From assembly GCA_002382085.1 (NCBI GenBank), contig DFZK01000009.1:95947-159946 (forward strand): a stretch of DNA of 64,000 nt, written 5' to 3'. Shown piece after piece: positions 26,012-35,399 of this stretch. Source of the DNA: Sulfurospirillum sp. UBA4058 (GTDB taxonomy: Bacteria; Campylobacterota; Campylobacteria; Campylobacterales; Sulfurospirillaceae). A program made the position numbers and the translations under genes. The number at the start of each line of letters is the position of its first letter. The first letter of the stretch is position 1. The notes beneath the pieces are model-generated. The model was not told the origin of the DNA. It saw only the letters and a program-made list of their open reading frames with translations, and made no database searches.

Positions 26012-27335
26012 CTTTTCGCCTCTTTTGTATTTTCAGAATATTCAAAGTTAATGCTTGCAACTTGATTTTAAACATTATCCTTGTTTTGAGGAGTATAAGA
26101 TCAAATAAAAATGCTGAAAGCATCCAAGCGGCTAATGTTGCAATTGCTGCCCCTTTAATACCTAATTTTGGTATTAAAATAAGATTAAGTATAATATTGC
26201 CAATCGCACCAATCAGATTTCTACAAAAGGCAATTTTCACAAAATTTTCACTTATAAGCCAAAAGCCGCTTGAAACACCTAAAAAAACAAATACTCCAGC
26301 CCAAATATGTATCCTTAAAACATCTCCAGCTTGAGCGTATTGGCTTCCGTAAAGCAAATGAATGACCCAATGCGATAAAAATGTCATCGGAAGCGCAATA
26401 AGTATCGCTAACCATATCATCAAAGAATAAAGCCTTTGAAGCCTTGTGTAATAAAGCTCTTCGCTCACTTGTTTTGCATTGATAATCGCCGGAAAAAGTG
26501 AACTTGCAATGACCATCGGTATAAAGTACCACGCTTCGGAAATTCTTACCGCTGCAGCATACTGTCCTACGGCCTCGCTTCCTAACATCTCTTGAATCAT
26601 CACTTGATCGATTTTCATATAAATCGAAATTACGATACCGCTGAGTATCAACGGCCAAGAATCTTTCAATAAATTTTTAGCCGTTGGTATATCCCATGTC
26701 ATTCTTATTTGCTGAAATGTTGAATATTGAAGATAAAAATAGATATAACCGATTGCCAAAATAATACTATCGAACAATACCACCCAAGCAAATGCAACCA
26801 GTGGGGCTTCATTAAGAATAAGTGCTATTTTAACCGTGCTTGAAAAAAAAAGACTCAAGACATTAGCAAAAACAACATACTTGCTCATTACTTTTGCTTG
26901 AAAATAAAAGTCCACAACGTTAAACGGTTGAAAGAGTGTCGCACTTGCGATAATAAAAACCAATGTATTTGTAGAATCATCGTTCGAGGTCAGATGAACC
27001 GCAATACTAAGAAGAAGTAATACAAAAAGAGCAGCAAGAAGCTTGAGCCAAAAGGCCGTTATTAAAATAACGTGTGCTTTTACAGTATCGTTCACAATTT
27101 CGCGTACGACGATACCGTCAAGTCCTAGTGTAGCAATCGTTGCGAAAAGTCCAACAAAACTTTGAACATAACTAAAAAGACCGAATTGCTCAGGCCCTAA
27201 ATAACGGGCAACCCAAATCCCGACAAAAAGACTAACAAACATACGAAGAATTTTTTCGGCAAAAAGCCATGAAGTATTACGAAAATACTTCATAAATCCT
27301 TGATGCTCTTTTAGAGTCTTTATTTTGGAGAACAT
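26001..27335 (-). CDS. wzx: Wzx-type lipid-linked oligosaccharide flippase
   Basis: A polytopic MATE/MOP-superfamily protein of 444 residues with about twelve to fourteen hydrophobic helices. The N terminus (KYFRNTSWLFAEKILRM, then VARYLGPEQFGLFSY) is typical of O-antigen flippases. It moves the undecaprenyl-diphosphate glycan to the periplasmic face. Of three possible starts, the one at 27335 keeps a LKEHQGF segment seen in relatives; the ATG at 27293 with AAGGA close upstream is the alternative. It marks the step from the A+T-rich genes to the nucleotide-sugar genes. Confidence 0.88.
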   Translation of the reverse strand: MFSKIKTLKEHQGFMKYFRNTSWLFAEKILRMFVSLFVGIWVARYLGPEQFGLFSYVQSFVGLFATIATLGLDGIVVREIVNDTVKAHVILITAFWLKLLAALFVLLLLSIAVHLTSNDDSTNTLVFIIASATLFQPFNVVDFYFQAKVMSKYVVFANVLSLFFSSTVKIALILNEAPLVAFAWVVLFDSIILAIGYIYFYLQYSTFQQIRMTWDIPTAKNLLKDSWPLILSGIVISIYMKIDQVMIQEMLGSEAVGQYAAAVRISEAWYFIPMVIASSLFPAIINAKQVSEELYYTRLQRLYSLMIWLAILIALPMTFLSHWVIHLLYGSQYAQAGDVLRIHIWAGVFVFLGVSSGFWLISENFVKIAFCRNLIGAIGNIILNLILIPKLGIKGAAIATLAAWMLSAFLFDLILLKTRIMFKIKLQALTLNILKIQKRRKDEL

Positions 27336-28294
27336 TCTTGTTTCAAAAACCACCCGTAGACTGTTTGGATTCCTTCTTCAAGCCGCACCTTATGTTTCCA
27401 TCCTAAAGCATTGAGCTTTGAAGGGTCTGTACGTTTGAGCATCGTACCGTCCGGTTTCTCCGTATTGTAAACAAGCGTTCCTTCGTAGCCGACAATGGTT
27501 CGTATTAACTCCGCCAATTCTTGGATACTAATATCCTCCCCCGTTCCGATATTAATATGCGTATTGCGTATCTCTTTTTTATCGCCGATCAGATCTTTAA
27601 AATCAACGTTTTCCATAAGAAAAACACATGCATCCGCCATATCTTCGGAGTAGAGAAACTCTCGTCTGGGTTTCCCGCTTCCCCAGATCTCCACTTCCTT
27701 GTCTCGGTTTAGCTTGGCTTCGTGAATTTTTCTTATGAGTGCCGGTAAAACATGCGACGTTTCAAGATCGAAATTATCGTTAGGTCCGTAAAGATTGGTA
27801 GGCATCACGGAAATAAAATTGGTACCGTATTGAAGATTGTAACTCTCACACATTTTAATACCGGCAATTTTCGCTATCGCATAAGGCTCATTGGTATATT
27901 CAAGCTCACTTGTAAGCAAAGAGTCTTCATTCATCGGCTGCGGAGCATTTTTAGGATAAATACATGTAGAGCCTAAAAAGAGCAATTTTTTGACGCCGTG
28001 AAGATAACTTTGGTAAATTACGTTATTTTGTACGGCTAAATTTTCATAGATAAAATCGGCTCGGTAGGTATTGTTTGCTATGATGCCGCCGACTTTAGCG
28101 GCCGCTAGAAAAACATACTCGGGCTTTTCCTTTTCAAAAAATTCTTGCACGTCTTTTTGACATGTAAGATCAAGCTCTCCGTGCGTTTTACCGATAATAT
28201 TTGTATAACCCTTCGCGGTAAGGCTTTTGACAATGGCACTTCCGACAAGTCCACGGTGTCCCGCAACGTAGATTTTGGACGTCTTGTTCATCAT
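27320..28294 (-). CDS. fcl: GDP-L-fucose synthase
   Basis: This epimerises and reduces GDP-4-keto-6-deoxymannose to GDP-L-fucose with NADPH. It is a short-chain dehydrogenase with GHRGLVGSAIVK near the N terminus, FLGSTCIYPKNAPQP holding the catalytic Ser, and the YAIAKIAG Tyr-x3-Lys pair. A TTG in-frame start lies nine bases upstream; the ATG at 28294 is one base from the gmd stop. gmd and manC directly upstream supply its substrate. A TGACATGTAA copy is at 28158. Confidence 0.95.
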   Translation of the reverse strand: MMNKTSKIYVAGHRGLVGSAIVKSLTAKGYTNIIGKTHGELDLTCQKDVQEFFEKEKPEYVFLAAAKVGGIIANNTYRADFIYENLAVQNNVIYQSYLHGVKKLLFLGSTCIYPKNAPQPMNEDSLLTSELEYTNEPYAIAKIAGIKMCESYNLQYGTNFISVMPTNLYGPNDNFDLETSHVLPALIRKIHEAKLNRDKEVEIWGSGKPRREFLYSEDMADACVFLMENVDFKDLIGDKKEIRNTHINIGTGEDISIQELAELIRTIVGYEGTLVYNTEKPDGTMLKRTDPSKLNALGWKHKVRLEEGIQTVYGWFLKQECSPK

Positions 28295-28295
28295 C

Positions 28296-29414
28296 TTACT
28301 CAAAATAACTCATAATTTTATAGCCGCCCTCTTTCAGGTAGACGTCTTTCGTCATCAATTTGAGATCCGATGCCATCATATCTTTAACCAAATCTTCCAA
28401 TTTAAACTCACGTTTCCAGCCGAGTTTTTGCTCCGCTTTACTCGGATCACCTAAGAGTAAATCCACTTCCGTCGGTCTAAAATAGCGAGGATCGACCGCA
28501 ACAACCTCTTTTCCGATTTCAACTTGATAGAGCGGATTGGAGCATGCTTTGACGACACCGACTTCATTGACGCCGACACCCCTAAATTCAAGTTCGATAC
28601 CGCAATAGCCAAACGCCATGCGTACAAAATCACGTACCATCGTTGTTTGCCCCGTAGCGATTACCCAATCTTCGGGTTCGTCTGCTTGAAGGATCATCCA
28701 CATCATTTTGACGTAATCTTTGGCATGTCCCCAGTCACGTTTGGCATCTAAGTTACCGAGGTAGAGTTTATCTTGAAGTCCTAAAGCGATTTTACTAGCG
28801 GCTCGCGTGATTTTACGCGTTACGAACGTCTCACCGCGTACGGGAGATTCATGGTTAAATAAAATACCGTTACATGCGAACATACCGTAGGCTTCTCTGT
28901 AGTTCACGGTAATCCAATACGCATACATTTTAGCCACGGCATAAGGGCTTCTCGGATAAAACGGCGTGGTCTCTTTTTGAGGAGTTTCTTGCACTTTACC
29001 GTAAAGTTCTGAAGTGCTCGCTTGATAGATTTTCGTCTTTTTCTCTAAGCCTAAAAGACGTACCGCCTCTAAAATGCGTAAAGTGCCCGTACCGTCGGCA
29101 TTGGCAACGTATTCGGGTGTTTCAAACGAAACGGCAACATGGCTCATCGCCGCTAAATTATAGATCTCATCGGGCTGTGTTTCTTGGATAATACGCGTTA
29201 AATTCATACTATCGGTCATGTCGCCGTGGTGAAGGATAAGATTTCTATTTTCTACGTGAGGATCTTGGTAGAGATGGTCGATTCTATCGGTATTAAAAAG
29301 GGAACTTCGTCGTTTAAGACCGTGAACGATATAGCCTTTTTTAAGCAAGAACTCTGCTAAATAACTTCCGTCTTGTCCTGTTATACCCGTAATCAATGCT
29401 ACTTTTTGATTCAT
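28296..29414 (-). CDS. gmd: GDP-mannose 4,6-dehydratase
   Basis: This converts GDP-D-mannose to GDP-4-keto-6-deoxy-D-mannose. The 372 residues match the family: ITGITGQDGSYLAEFLLKKG, the catalytic Thr-Glu pair in YQASTSELYGKV, and YAVAKMYAYW with Tyr-x3-Lys. The SPVRGETFVTRKITRA and AKRDWGHAKDYV stretches are diagnostic. It overlaps manC by four bases, which places GDP-mannose supply, dehydration and GDP-fucose formation in one transcript. Confidence 0.97.
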   Translation of the reverse strand: MNQKVALITGITGQDGSYLAEFLLKKGYIVHGLKRRSSLFNTDRIDHLYQDPHVENRNLILHHGDMTDSMNLTRIIQETQPDEIYNLAAMSHVAVSFETPEYVANADGTGTLRILEAVRLLGLEKKTKIYQASTSELYGKVQETPQKETTPFYPRSPYAVAKMYAYWITVNYREAYGMFACNGILFNHESPVRGETFVTRKITRAASKIALGLQDKLYLGNLDAKRDWGHAKDYVKMMWMILQADEPEDWVIATGQTTMVRDFVRMAFGYCGIELEFRGVGVNEVGVVKACSNPLYQVEIGKEVVAVDPRYFRPTEVDLLLGDPSKAEQKLGWKREFKLEDLVKDMMASDLKLMTKDVYLKEGGYKIMSYFE

Positions 29415-30748
29415 ACTTCTTTCCTTTTATAGTCGTCTTCAATTCTGACGATATCGTCTTCGCCCGTATAACTTCCCACTTGCGCTTCGATTAACACTAA
29501 GGGAATTTTTCCTTCGTTGCTTAAACGATGAATTTCTCCCGCTTTAATGTACGTCGATTCGTTTTCCCGCACCAAGAAAATGTTCTCTTCAACTTGAACA
29601 ACGGCCGTTCCGCTCACGACGATCCAATGTTCATTACGGTGAAAGTGCTTTTGCAGGCTCAGGCGACATCCCGGCTTGACGACAATTTTTTTAATTTTAT
29701 ACCCTATTTTATCTTCTAAAACGCTGTAAGTACCCCATGGACGATGTACCGTTTTATGCGTCATCGTCAAATCGTCGTTTTCTTTTTTTAGCTTTCCGAC
29801 GATCTCTTTGACTTTTTGAGAACTTCCTTTTTGACTAATCAAAAGCGCATCTTCCGTATCGATAACGATCAAATCGCGTACATCGATTAAGCTGACGTGT
29901 TTATCGGACATCACGAAATTATTGCTTGCGTCATTGTCGAGTTCTTGGCACAGTGCATCAAAACTTCCCACATCACTCCAACCGATATCGCTAGGAACGA
30001 CTTTCACTTTTTTGCTTTTTTCCATGACCGCATAATCGATACTGTCTTCGGGAATCGCAAACATATCATCATGACCGATACGTAAGACGGCTTCTTGACG
30101 TGCATGCGCATAGGCGGTTTGACATGTCAGAAAGATTTGCGGCGTATACGTTTCAAGTTCATGCAAAAACGTACCCGCTTTAAAGCAAAACATCCCACTG
30201 TTCCAGTAATAATTCCCCGCTTGTACGTAAGCTTCTGCCGTTTGACGGTCGGGCTTTTCATGAAAGGCTTTCACCTCCGTACCCGCTGCCTCAATATAAC
30301 CAAATCCCGTCTCGGCAAACGTCGGCTTGATACCGAAGGTTACTAAAAAGCCCTCTTTGGCTAAGCGTTCCGCTTCGTTCACCGCGTGTTCATATGCTTC
30401 TTGATCTTTAATCAAATGATCGCTCGGCGTTACCAATACGATTTCGTCTTGATCCAGTGCCATACATGCAAGAGCAATAGCTGGTGCCGTATTGCGCGCG
30501 ATCGGCTCGAGTAAATAGCGATTGTTCGACTTTTTCAGTTCTTCCAATTGATCAAGTGCTAAGAAATATTGCTCGGTATTGGAGACGATAAATTGTTCGT
30601 TACACACCGTAGCGTTGCGTTCAACCGTCAATTGAAACAGTGATTTCTGATCAAAAAGTTTGACAAACTGTTTGGGCATTAACGTACGGCTAAGCGGCCA
30701 CAGTCTCGTACCGCTCCCGCCGCATAAAATGATATTAATCACATACAT
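29411..30748 (-). CDS. manC: Mannose-1-phosphate guanylyltransferase / mannose-6-phosphate isomerase
   Basis: A bifunctional type II PMI/GMP protein. The N-terminal nucleotidyltransferase carries ILCGGSGTRLWPLSR and the VTPSDHLI and FHEKPD segments. The C-terminal cupin carries HRPWGTYSVLE and LSLQKHFHRNEHWIVVSGTA, with metal-binding His residues. At 445 residues it is slightly shorter than most (about 470) because of a compact middle region. It provides GDP-mannose for gmd. A TGACATGTCA copy lies at 30120. Confidence 0.95.
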   Translation of the reverse strand: MYVINIILCGGSGTRLWPLSRTLMPKQFVKLFDQKSLFQLTVERNATVCNEQFIVSNTEQYFLALDQLEELKKSNNRYLLEPIARNTAPAIALACMALDQDEIVLVTPSDHLIKDQEAYEHAVNEAERLAKEGFLVTFGIKPTFAETGFGYIEAAGTEVKAFHEKPDRQTAEAYVQAGNYYWNSGMFCFKAGTFLHELETYTPQIFLTCQTAYAHARQEAVLRIGHDDMFAIPEDSIDYAVMEKSKKVKVVPSDIGWSDVGSFDALCQELDNDASNNFVMSDKHVSLIDVRDLIVIDTEDALLISQKGSSQKVKEIVGKLKKENDDLTMTHKTVHRPWGTYSVLEDKIGYKIKKIVVKPGCRLSLQKHFHRNEHWIVVSGTAVVQVEENIFLVRENESTYIKAGEIHRLSNEGKIPLVLIEAQVGSYTGEDDIVRIEDDYKRKEV

Positions 30749-30757
30749 TCCTTATTT

Positions 30758-31924
30758 TTAATCTTTTCCAAATAAATCCCTCGTATACACTTTTGTTTTA
30801 ACATCTTCAAGATCAGGCGTTATACGATTTACAAGGATGACATCGCATATTTTTTTAAATTCATTAATATCGTTCACTACGCAAGAATTGAAGAACTTTG
30901 CTTCTTTCAACATAGGTTCGTAGACAACCACTTCTATTCCTTTAGCTTTAATACGCTTCATCACACCTTGAATCGATGAAGTGCGAAAGTTACTACTTCC
31001 CGTTTTCATAATCAAACGATAAATCCCTACGACGTTAGGCTTTTGTTTGATGACTGAATCGGCGATAAAATCTTTTCGCGTACTATTTGAGTCAACAATT
31101 GCACGAATAAGATTATTGGGGACGTTATCATAATTAGCTAAAAGTTGCTTGGTATCTTTGGGCAAACAGTATCCGCCGTAACCGAAAGACGGGTTGTTGT
31201 AAAAATTACCGATACGAGGATCTAGGCATACGCCTTCAATGATCTCTTGCGTGTTTAAGCCGTGAATTTGTGCATACGAATCCAATTCATTAAAATAAGC
31301 AACGCGCATAGCCAAATACGTATTGGCAAAAAGCTTAATTGCTTCGGCTTCGGTCGAGTCCGTATACAAAACGGTAATATCTTGTTTAATGGCACCTTGT
31401 TTCAAAAGTGCGGCAAAGCGTTCGGCACGTTCGCTTTTCTCCCCGATGACGATACGTGAGGGATAGAGATTGTCGTACAGTGCTTTACCTTCACGTAAAA
31501 ACTCGGGAGCAAAAATGATATTTTGCGTTTTGAATCGTTTCCGTATACTTTGCGTATAGCCTACCGGAACGGTCGATTTGATAACCGTCGTAGCGTTCGG
31601 GTTATACGTCAAAATATCGTGAATGACGCTCTCAATTGAAGCAGTATTGAAATAATTGGTTTCAGGATCGTAATCCGTAGGCGTTGCGATAATAATAAAC
31701 TCCGCATCTGCGTACGCTTCTTGTTTATCCAACGTCGCTTTAAAATGAAGCGGTTTTTTTCTCAAATACGCTTCAATCTCTTTATCCTCAATCGGAGAAA
31801 TTTTGGCATTAATCATCTCAATTTTTTCAGGCACGATATCCAAAGCAACGACATCATGATGCTGTGCCAATAATATACCGTTTGAAAGCCCGACATAGCC
31901 TGTTCCGACGACGGTTATTTTCAC
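30758..31924 (-). CDS. ugd: UDP-glucose 6-dehydrogenase
   Basis: This oxidises UDP-glucose to UDP-glucuronic acid with two NAD+. From a GTG start overlapping the previous stop as TAGTG, with GGAG six bases upstream, it has 388 residues, the length of E. coli Ugd. It begins with KITVVGTGYVGLSNGILLAQ; the catalytic Cys lies in FGYGGYCLPKDTKQLL. A preceding in-frame ATG four codons upstream lacks a ribosome site. It is closely linked with the second UDP-sugar dehydrogenase gene, which has a different substrate. Confidence 0.93.
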   Translation of the reverse strand: MKITVVGTGYVGLSNGILLAQHHDVVALDIVPEKIEMINAKISPIEDKEIEAYLRKKPLHFKATLDKQEAYADAEFIIIATPTDYDPETNYFNTASIESVIHDILTYNPNATTVIKSTVPVGYTQSIRKRFKTQNIIFAPEFLREGKALYDNLYPSRIVIGEKSERAERFAALLKQGAIKQDITVLYTDSTEAEAIKLFANTYLAMRVAYFNELDSYAQIHGLNTQEIIEGVCLDPRIGNFYNNPSFGYGGYCLPKDTKQLLANYDNVPNNLIRAIVDSNSTRKDFIADSVIKQKPNVVGIYRLIMKTGSSNFRTSSIQGVMKRIKAKGIEVVVYEPMLKEAKFFNSCVVNDINEFKKICDVILVNRITPDLEDVKTKVYTRDLFGKD

Positions 31925-33183
31925 TACAATCTCCACGTGGGGTTTTTCAAGATACCCTTCACGTCGATTAAAACGTTACTGAGGCGTCGGAACTCTGACT
32001 CGGGTAAAGCGACGAAGGCTTGATGGCCTACGGCAACGACGACGGCGTCGTATGTTTTAGCGTTGGCAAAGGGATCGGCGATCAAATCGTAGCCGTAATG
32101 CAATTTTGCTTCGGCGTGATCGACCCACGGATCGTAGATATCGACGTTGCATTTGAACGTTTTTAACTCTTCGATAATGTCGACGACTTTGGTGTTGCGA
32201 ATATCCGGACAATTTTCTTTAAACGTCAAGCCCAAAATAAGCACGTTGGCGTCTTTGATTTTCGTGTCGTGTTCGATCATCAACTTAATCGTTTTGTCGG
32301 CGATGTATTTTCCCATGCTGTTATTAATTTGGCGCGCACCGAGAATGAGATTGGGTTTATAGCCTAACTCTTCGGCTTTGTAGGTCAGATAGTACGGATC
32401 GACGCCGATGCAGTGTCCGCCGACAAGTCCGGGTTTGAGCTTAATGAAATTCCATTTCGTCGCGGCGGCTTCTAAGACTTCGCCCGTATCGATTCCCATC
32501 GTATTAAAGATGAGCGCTAGTTCGTTAATTAACCCGATATTCACGTCTCTTTGAGTGTTCTCGATGACTTTGCTCGCTTCGGCGACTTTGATGGAAGAGG
32601 CTTTATGCGTTCCGGCAACGATAATACTACGGTAAAGCGCATCGACCTTTTCCGCCACTTCGGGCGTAGAACCCGAAGTCACCTTCAAAATATGCTTGAC
32701 CGTATGCGTTTTATCTCCCGGATTGATACGCTCGGGCGAATACCCCGCGAAAAAGTCGCGATTGAACGTTAAGCCCGAAACCTCTTCAAGAACGGGGACG
32801 CACACCTCTTCGGTTACGCCCGGGTATACCGTGCTTTCGTAAATGACGATATCGCCTTTTTTCAAAACCTTTCCCACGCTTTGGCTGGCTTTAATCAGAG
32901 GCGTTAAATCCGGACGATTGCTCGCATCGATCGGCGTAGGAACCGTCACGATAAACATCGTACACGAGCGCATATCCTCAAGATTCGTGCTAAAGTGTAT
33001 GCCGCAGTCCAATGCTTCTTTGAGTTCGTCGCCGGTGAGTTCCAACGTGCGATCGTATCCTTTGGAGAGTTCGTCGATACGCGCTTGAAAAATATCAAAG
33101 CCGACGACGGGGTATTTTTTGGCAAATTCTGCGGCCAAGGGAAGCCCGACGTAACCTAAACCGATAATTGCAATTTTATCCAT
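31924..33183 (-). CDS. tviB: UDP-N-acetylhexosamine 6-dehydrogenase (TviB/WbpO type)
   Basis: A 419-residue nucleotide-sugar dehydrogenase of the Vi-antigen type that makes UDP-GalNAcA or UDP-GlcNAcA. It has IAIIGLGYVGLPLAAEFAK, ESTVYPGVTEEVC, and LKPGLVGGHCIGVDPYYLT with the catalytic Cys. The VGGHCIGVDPYYL form separates it from UDP-glucose dehydrogenases. A GTG two codons upstream is possible; the ATG is preferred. Together with ugd it indicates a glycan with one or two uronic acids. Confidence 0.9.
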   Translation of the reverse strand: MDKIAIIGLGYVGLPLAAEFAKKYPVVGFDIFQARIDELSKGYDRTLELTGDELKEALDCGIHFSTNLEDMRSCTMFIVTVPTPIDASNRPDLTPLIKASQSVGKVLKKGDIVIYESTVYPGVTEEVCVPVLEEVSGLTFNRDFFAGYSPERINPGDKTHTVKHILKVTSGSTPEVAEKVDALYRSIIVAGTHKASSIKVAEASKVIENTQRDVNIGLINELALIFNTMGIDTGEVLEAAATKWNFIKLKPGLVGGHCIGVDPYYLTYKAEELGYKPNLILGARQINNSMGKYIADKTIKLMIEHDTKIKDANVLILGLTFKENCPDIRNTKVVDIIEELKTFKCNVDIYDPWVDHAEAKLHYGYDLIADPFANAKTYDAVVVAVGHQAFVALPESEFRRLSNVLIDVKGILKNPTWRL

Positions 33184-33195
33184 GATCACTACCTT

Positions 33196-34014
33196 TTAAA
33201 TCTCTTCTTTGATTCTCACGTACACCGGAAAACGCGGTTTTTTATTGGACGTCGTCTCTTTATACTTGTACGTGATTTTTGTTCCGATCGGCGGAGGGTT
33301 TTTGCGCTCTTCATCGCTAAATCCCGAACCGATATCGAAACGAACGCCCTCGTCGTTTTGACATGTCAGAGAGCCTAAGACTTTTTTATATTTTCCTTCG
33401 CCTTTACGGTGTTCGACGACGACGCATTCGGCATCGTAAAAACTTTTGACTTTCAAGGCGTTCGGATCGCGTTTGGCGACGTATTTGGTGTCGGGATTGC
33501 GTACGACGACACCCTCTCCGCCGCCGTTTTCGATCTCGGTAAGAAAACGTTGGAGATCGTCGTTGTCTTTACATGTAATCTGCTTGGCGATACGAAGGTA
33601 ATCGGCTTGGTTGAGTTTGAGATAATACTCAAGCTTCACCAAACGTTGAATCAAACCTCCGCTCTCAGAGGGAACGTCAAACGCATAAAAAGCGATCTCC
33701 TTCCATCCCTCGTGCGGTTCTTGTTTTTTCACGATCGAGACGATTTTTGAAAATTCGCCGCGCGTGCTCCACAGTTCTCCGTCCACAGCAAAAGGAGGAA
33801 AGCCTTCGGTAAACCACGCGGGAGCCGCAAGAACAATGCCGCCGCGCGAAATTAACTTCTGCCCGTCCCAGTAAGCGCGTACGCCGTCCATTTTCTCGCT
33901 CATCAACCAGCCTGAGACGTTTTGGTCTTTCCACTCTTCTAAAAGCATCAGATCCGGCTTAGCGGCAAAGCAAAAACTCAACGCAAAAAAGCAGGTCAAA
34001 ACGATCGTGCGCAT
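33196..34014 (-). CDS. Secreted ATP-dependent DNA ligase, LigE type
   Basis: A minimal ATP-dependent ligase of 272 residues behind a signal peptide (about 1-18, ending FCFAAKP), so it acts in the periplasm. The adenylation motif is SEKMDGVRAYWDG (Lys-x-Asp-Gly); later motifs include VDGELWSTRGEF, GGGEGVVVRNP and ALKVKSF. The C-terminal OB domain follows (KYKKVLGSLTC). LigE proteins occur in many naturally competent Gram-negatives and have been linked to DNA uptake and biofilm DNA. Its place between tviB and manB has no metabolic logic. Two copies of the iterated palindrome (33359, 33569) lie inside. Confidence 0.85.
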   Translation of the reverse strand: MRTIVLTCFFALSFCFAAKPDLMLLEEWKDQNVSGWLMSEKMDGVRAYWDGQKLISRGGIVLAAPAWFTEGFPPFAVDGELWSTRGEFSKIVSIVKKQEPHEGWKEIAFYAFDVPSESGGLIQRLVKLEYYLKLNQADYLRIAKQITCKDNDDLQRFLTEIENGGGEGVVVRNPDTKYVAKRDPNALKVKSFYDAECVVVEHRKGEGKYKKVLGSLTCQNDEGVRFDIGSGFSDEERKNPPPIGTKITYKYKETTSNKKPRFPVYVRIKEEI

Positions 34015-34022
34015 CGACACTC

Positions 34023-35399
34023 TTAATGCGATGCCAACATCTCTTTTGCCTGCGCAATCAAGGCATTGAGCTTTTGCTCATACTCTTTGGCATGCGCTTG
34101 CACGGTCGATTCAAAACGCGTCACCAATACGGGAGTGGTGTTGCTCGCACGCACCAAGCCCCAACCGTCGTTGAAAATGACCCTGACGCCGTCGACGTCG
34201 ACGATCTCTTTGATCGCCGGAAAATCTTTGGGAGGATTTTTCAAAAGTTCTTTGACTTTCTCCACGAGCGGAAATTTGTCGTTTTCGTTGGTTTCGACTT
34301 TGAGCTCTTCGGTCGAATAAACGACCGGAAGTTTAGCGATTTCGGCATCTACGTCAAGACCGTTTTTCACGAGTTCGATCATACGAAGCGTCGCATAAAT
34401 GGCATCGTCGTATCCGAAATAGCGGTCGTTAAAGAAAAGATGACCGCTCACTTCCGCCGCAAAATCGGCACCCGTCTTAGCGATCATCACTTTCAGATTG
34501 CTGTGTCCCGTTTTGTACATAATCGCCTTGCCTCGAGCGTTGATGTCGTCGTACATAATTTGAGAACATTTGACTTCGCCGATCACGGTCGGATTTTGCA
34601 TCGCACGCGAAAACAAGATCGCCATAATATCGCCTTTGACGTTGTTTTTCTTCGTCAAAAACGCGATTCTATCGGCATCGCCGTCGTAAGCAAAACCTAA
34701 AGAAAATTCGCCTTCCAGCTCTTTTTTGATGTCTTTGAGATTTTTTTCTACCGTTGGGTCGGGATGGTGGTTCGGAAACGTGCCGTCAGGATCGGTGAAT
34801 AACCCTTTACATGTAAAGTTTAACCCTTTAAAAATATCATGTACGACCACGCCCGCTACGCCGTTTCCGCAGTCGTAAACAAAAGGCGTACTGAAACCTT
34901 TAAGATGATCGAACTCTTTGATCATATAGGCGATATAACGCTCTTTGGCGTTAATAAACGTCGAGCTCAGATCGTCTTCGATTTCCATCTCGTAATTGCG
35001 CATAATTTCAGCACCCAAAGCATAAATATCTTCGCCGAAAAAAGGCTTTTTATCGATGGTCACTTTAAAACCGTTATACTCGCTCGGGTTGTGAGAACCC
35101 GTAATCATAATAGACGCGTTAGGGGTGAGTCCCTCAAACGTTTGAAAATTACTAAAGTAGTTGACGGGCGTTGCTACGAGTCCCATATTGAGCACTTTGC
35201 ATCCCGCTTTATTTAAACCGCTGGTAAGATTATCGCATAAAATAGGCGAATGGCTTCGCGCATCGTAGCCGATAGAGACGACGTTTCCGACCTCTAAAAT
35301 GCGTTTGCCCAAAAAGTAACCGATCAGTTTAACCGTCTGCTCGTTGAGCTCGTTTGGATAAATACCCCTAATGTCATATTCCCTAAAAATCGTTTTCAT
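34023..35399 (-). CDS. manB: Phosphomannomutase/phosphoglucomutase
   Basis: This interconverts mannose-6-phosphate and mannose-1-phosphate (and the glucose forms), feeding manC. The 458-residue protein has the start IFREYDIRGIYP, the catalytic phosphoserine loop ASIMITGSHNPSEYNG, the metal site AYDGDADRIAF, the sugar-binding AEVSGHLFF, and a C-terminal phosphate-binding RASNTTPVLV. It resembles AlgC of Pseudomonas, so dual specificity is likely. It overlaps the exonuclease gene by four bases. A TTACATGTAA copy is at 34807. Confidence 0.95.
   Translation of the reverse strand: MKTIFREYDIRGIYPNELNEQTVKLIGYFLGKRILEVGNVVSIGYDARSHSPILCDNLTSGLNKAGCKVLNMGLVATPVNYFSNFQTFEGLTPNASIMITGSHNPSEYNGFKVTIDKKPFFGEDIYALGAEIMRNYEMEIEDDLSSTFINAKERYIAYMIKEFDHLKGFSTPFVYDCGNGVAGVVVHDIFKGLNFTCKGLFTDPDGTFPNHHPDPTVEKNLKDIKKELEGEFSLGFAYDGDADRIAFLTKKNNVKGDIMAILFSRAMQNPTVIGEVKCSQIMYDDINARGKAIMYKTGHSNLKVMIAKTGADFAAEVSGHLFFNDRYFGYDDAIYATLRMIELVKNGLDVDAEIAKLPVVYSTEELKVETNENDKFPLVEKVKELLKNPPKDFPAIKEIVDVDGVRVIFNDGWGLVRASNTTPVLVTRFESTVQAHAKEYEQKLNALIAQAKEMLASH

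Noticed and set aside
34026..34700. Long open frame (224 codons) on the plus strand inside manB
   Set aside because: It is antisense to a phosphomannomutase with all its motifs, shows no protein family features, and arises from codon bias on the other strand.
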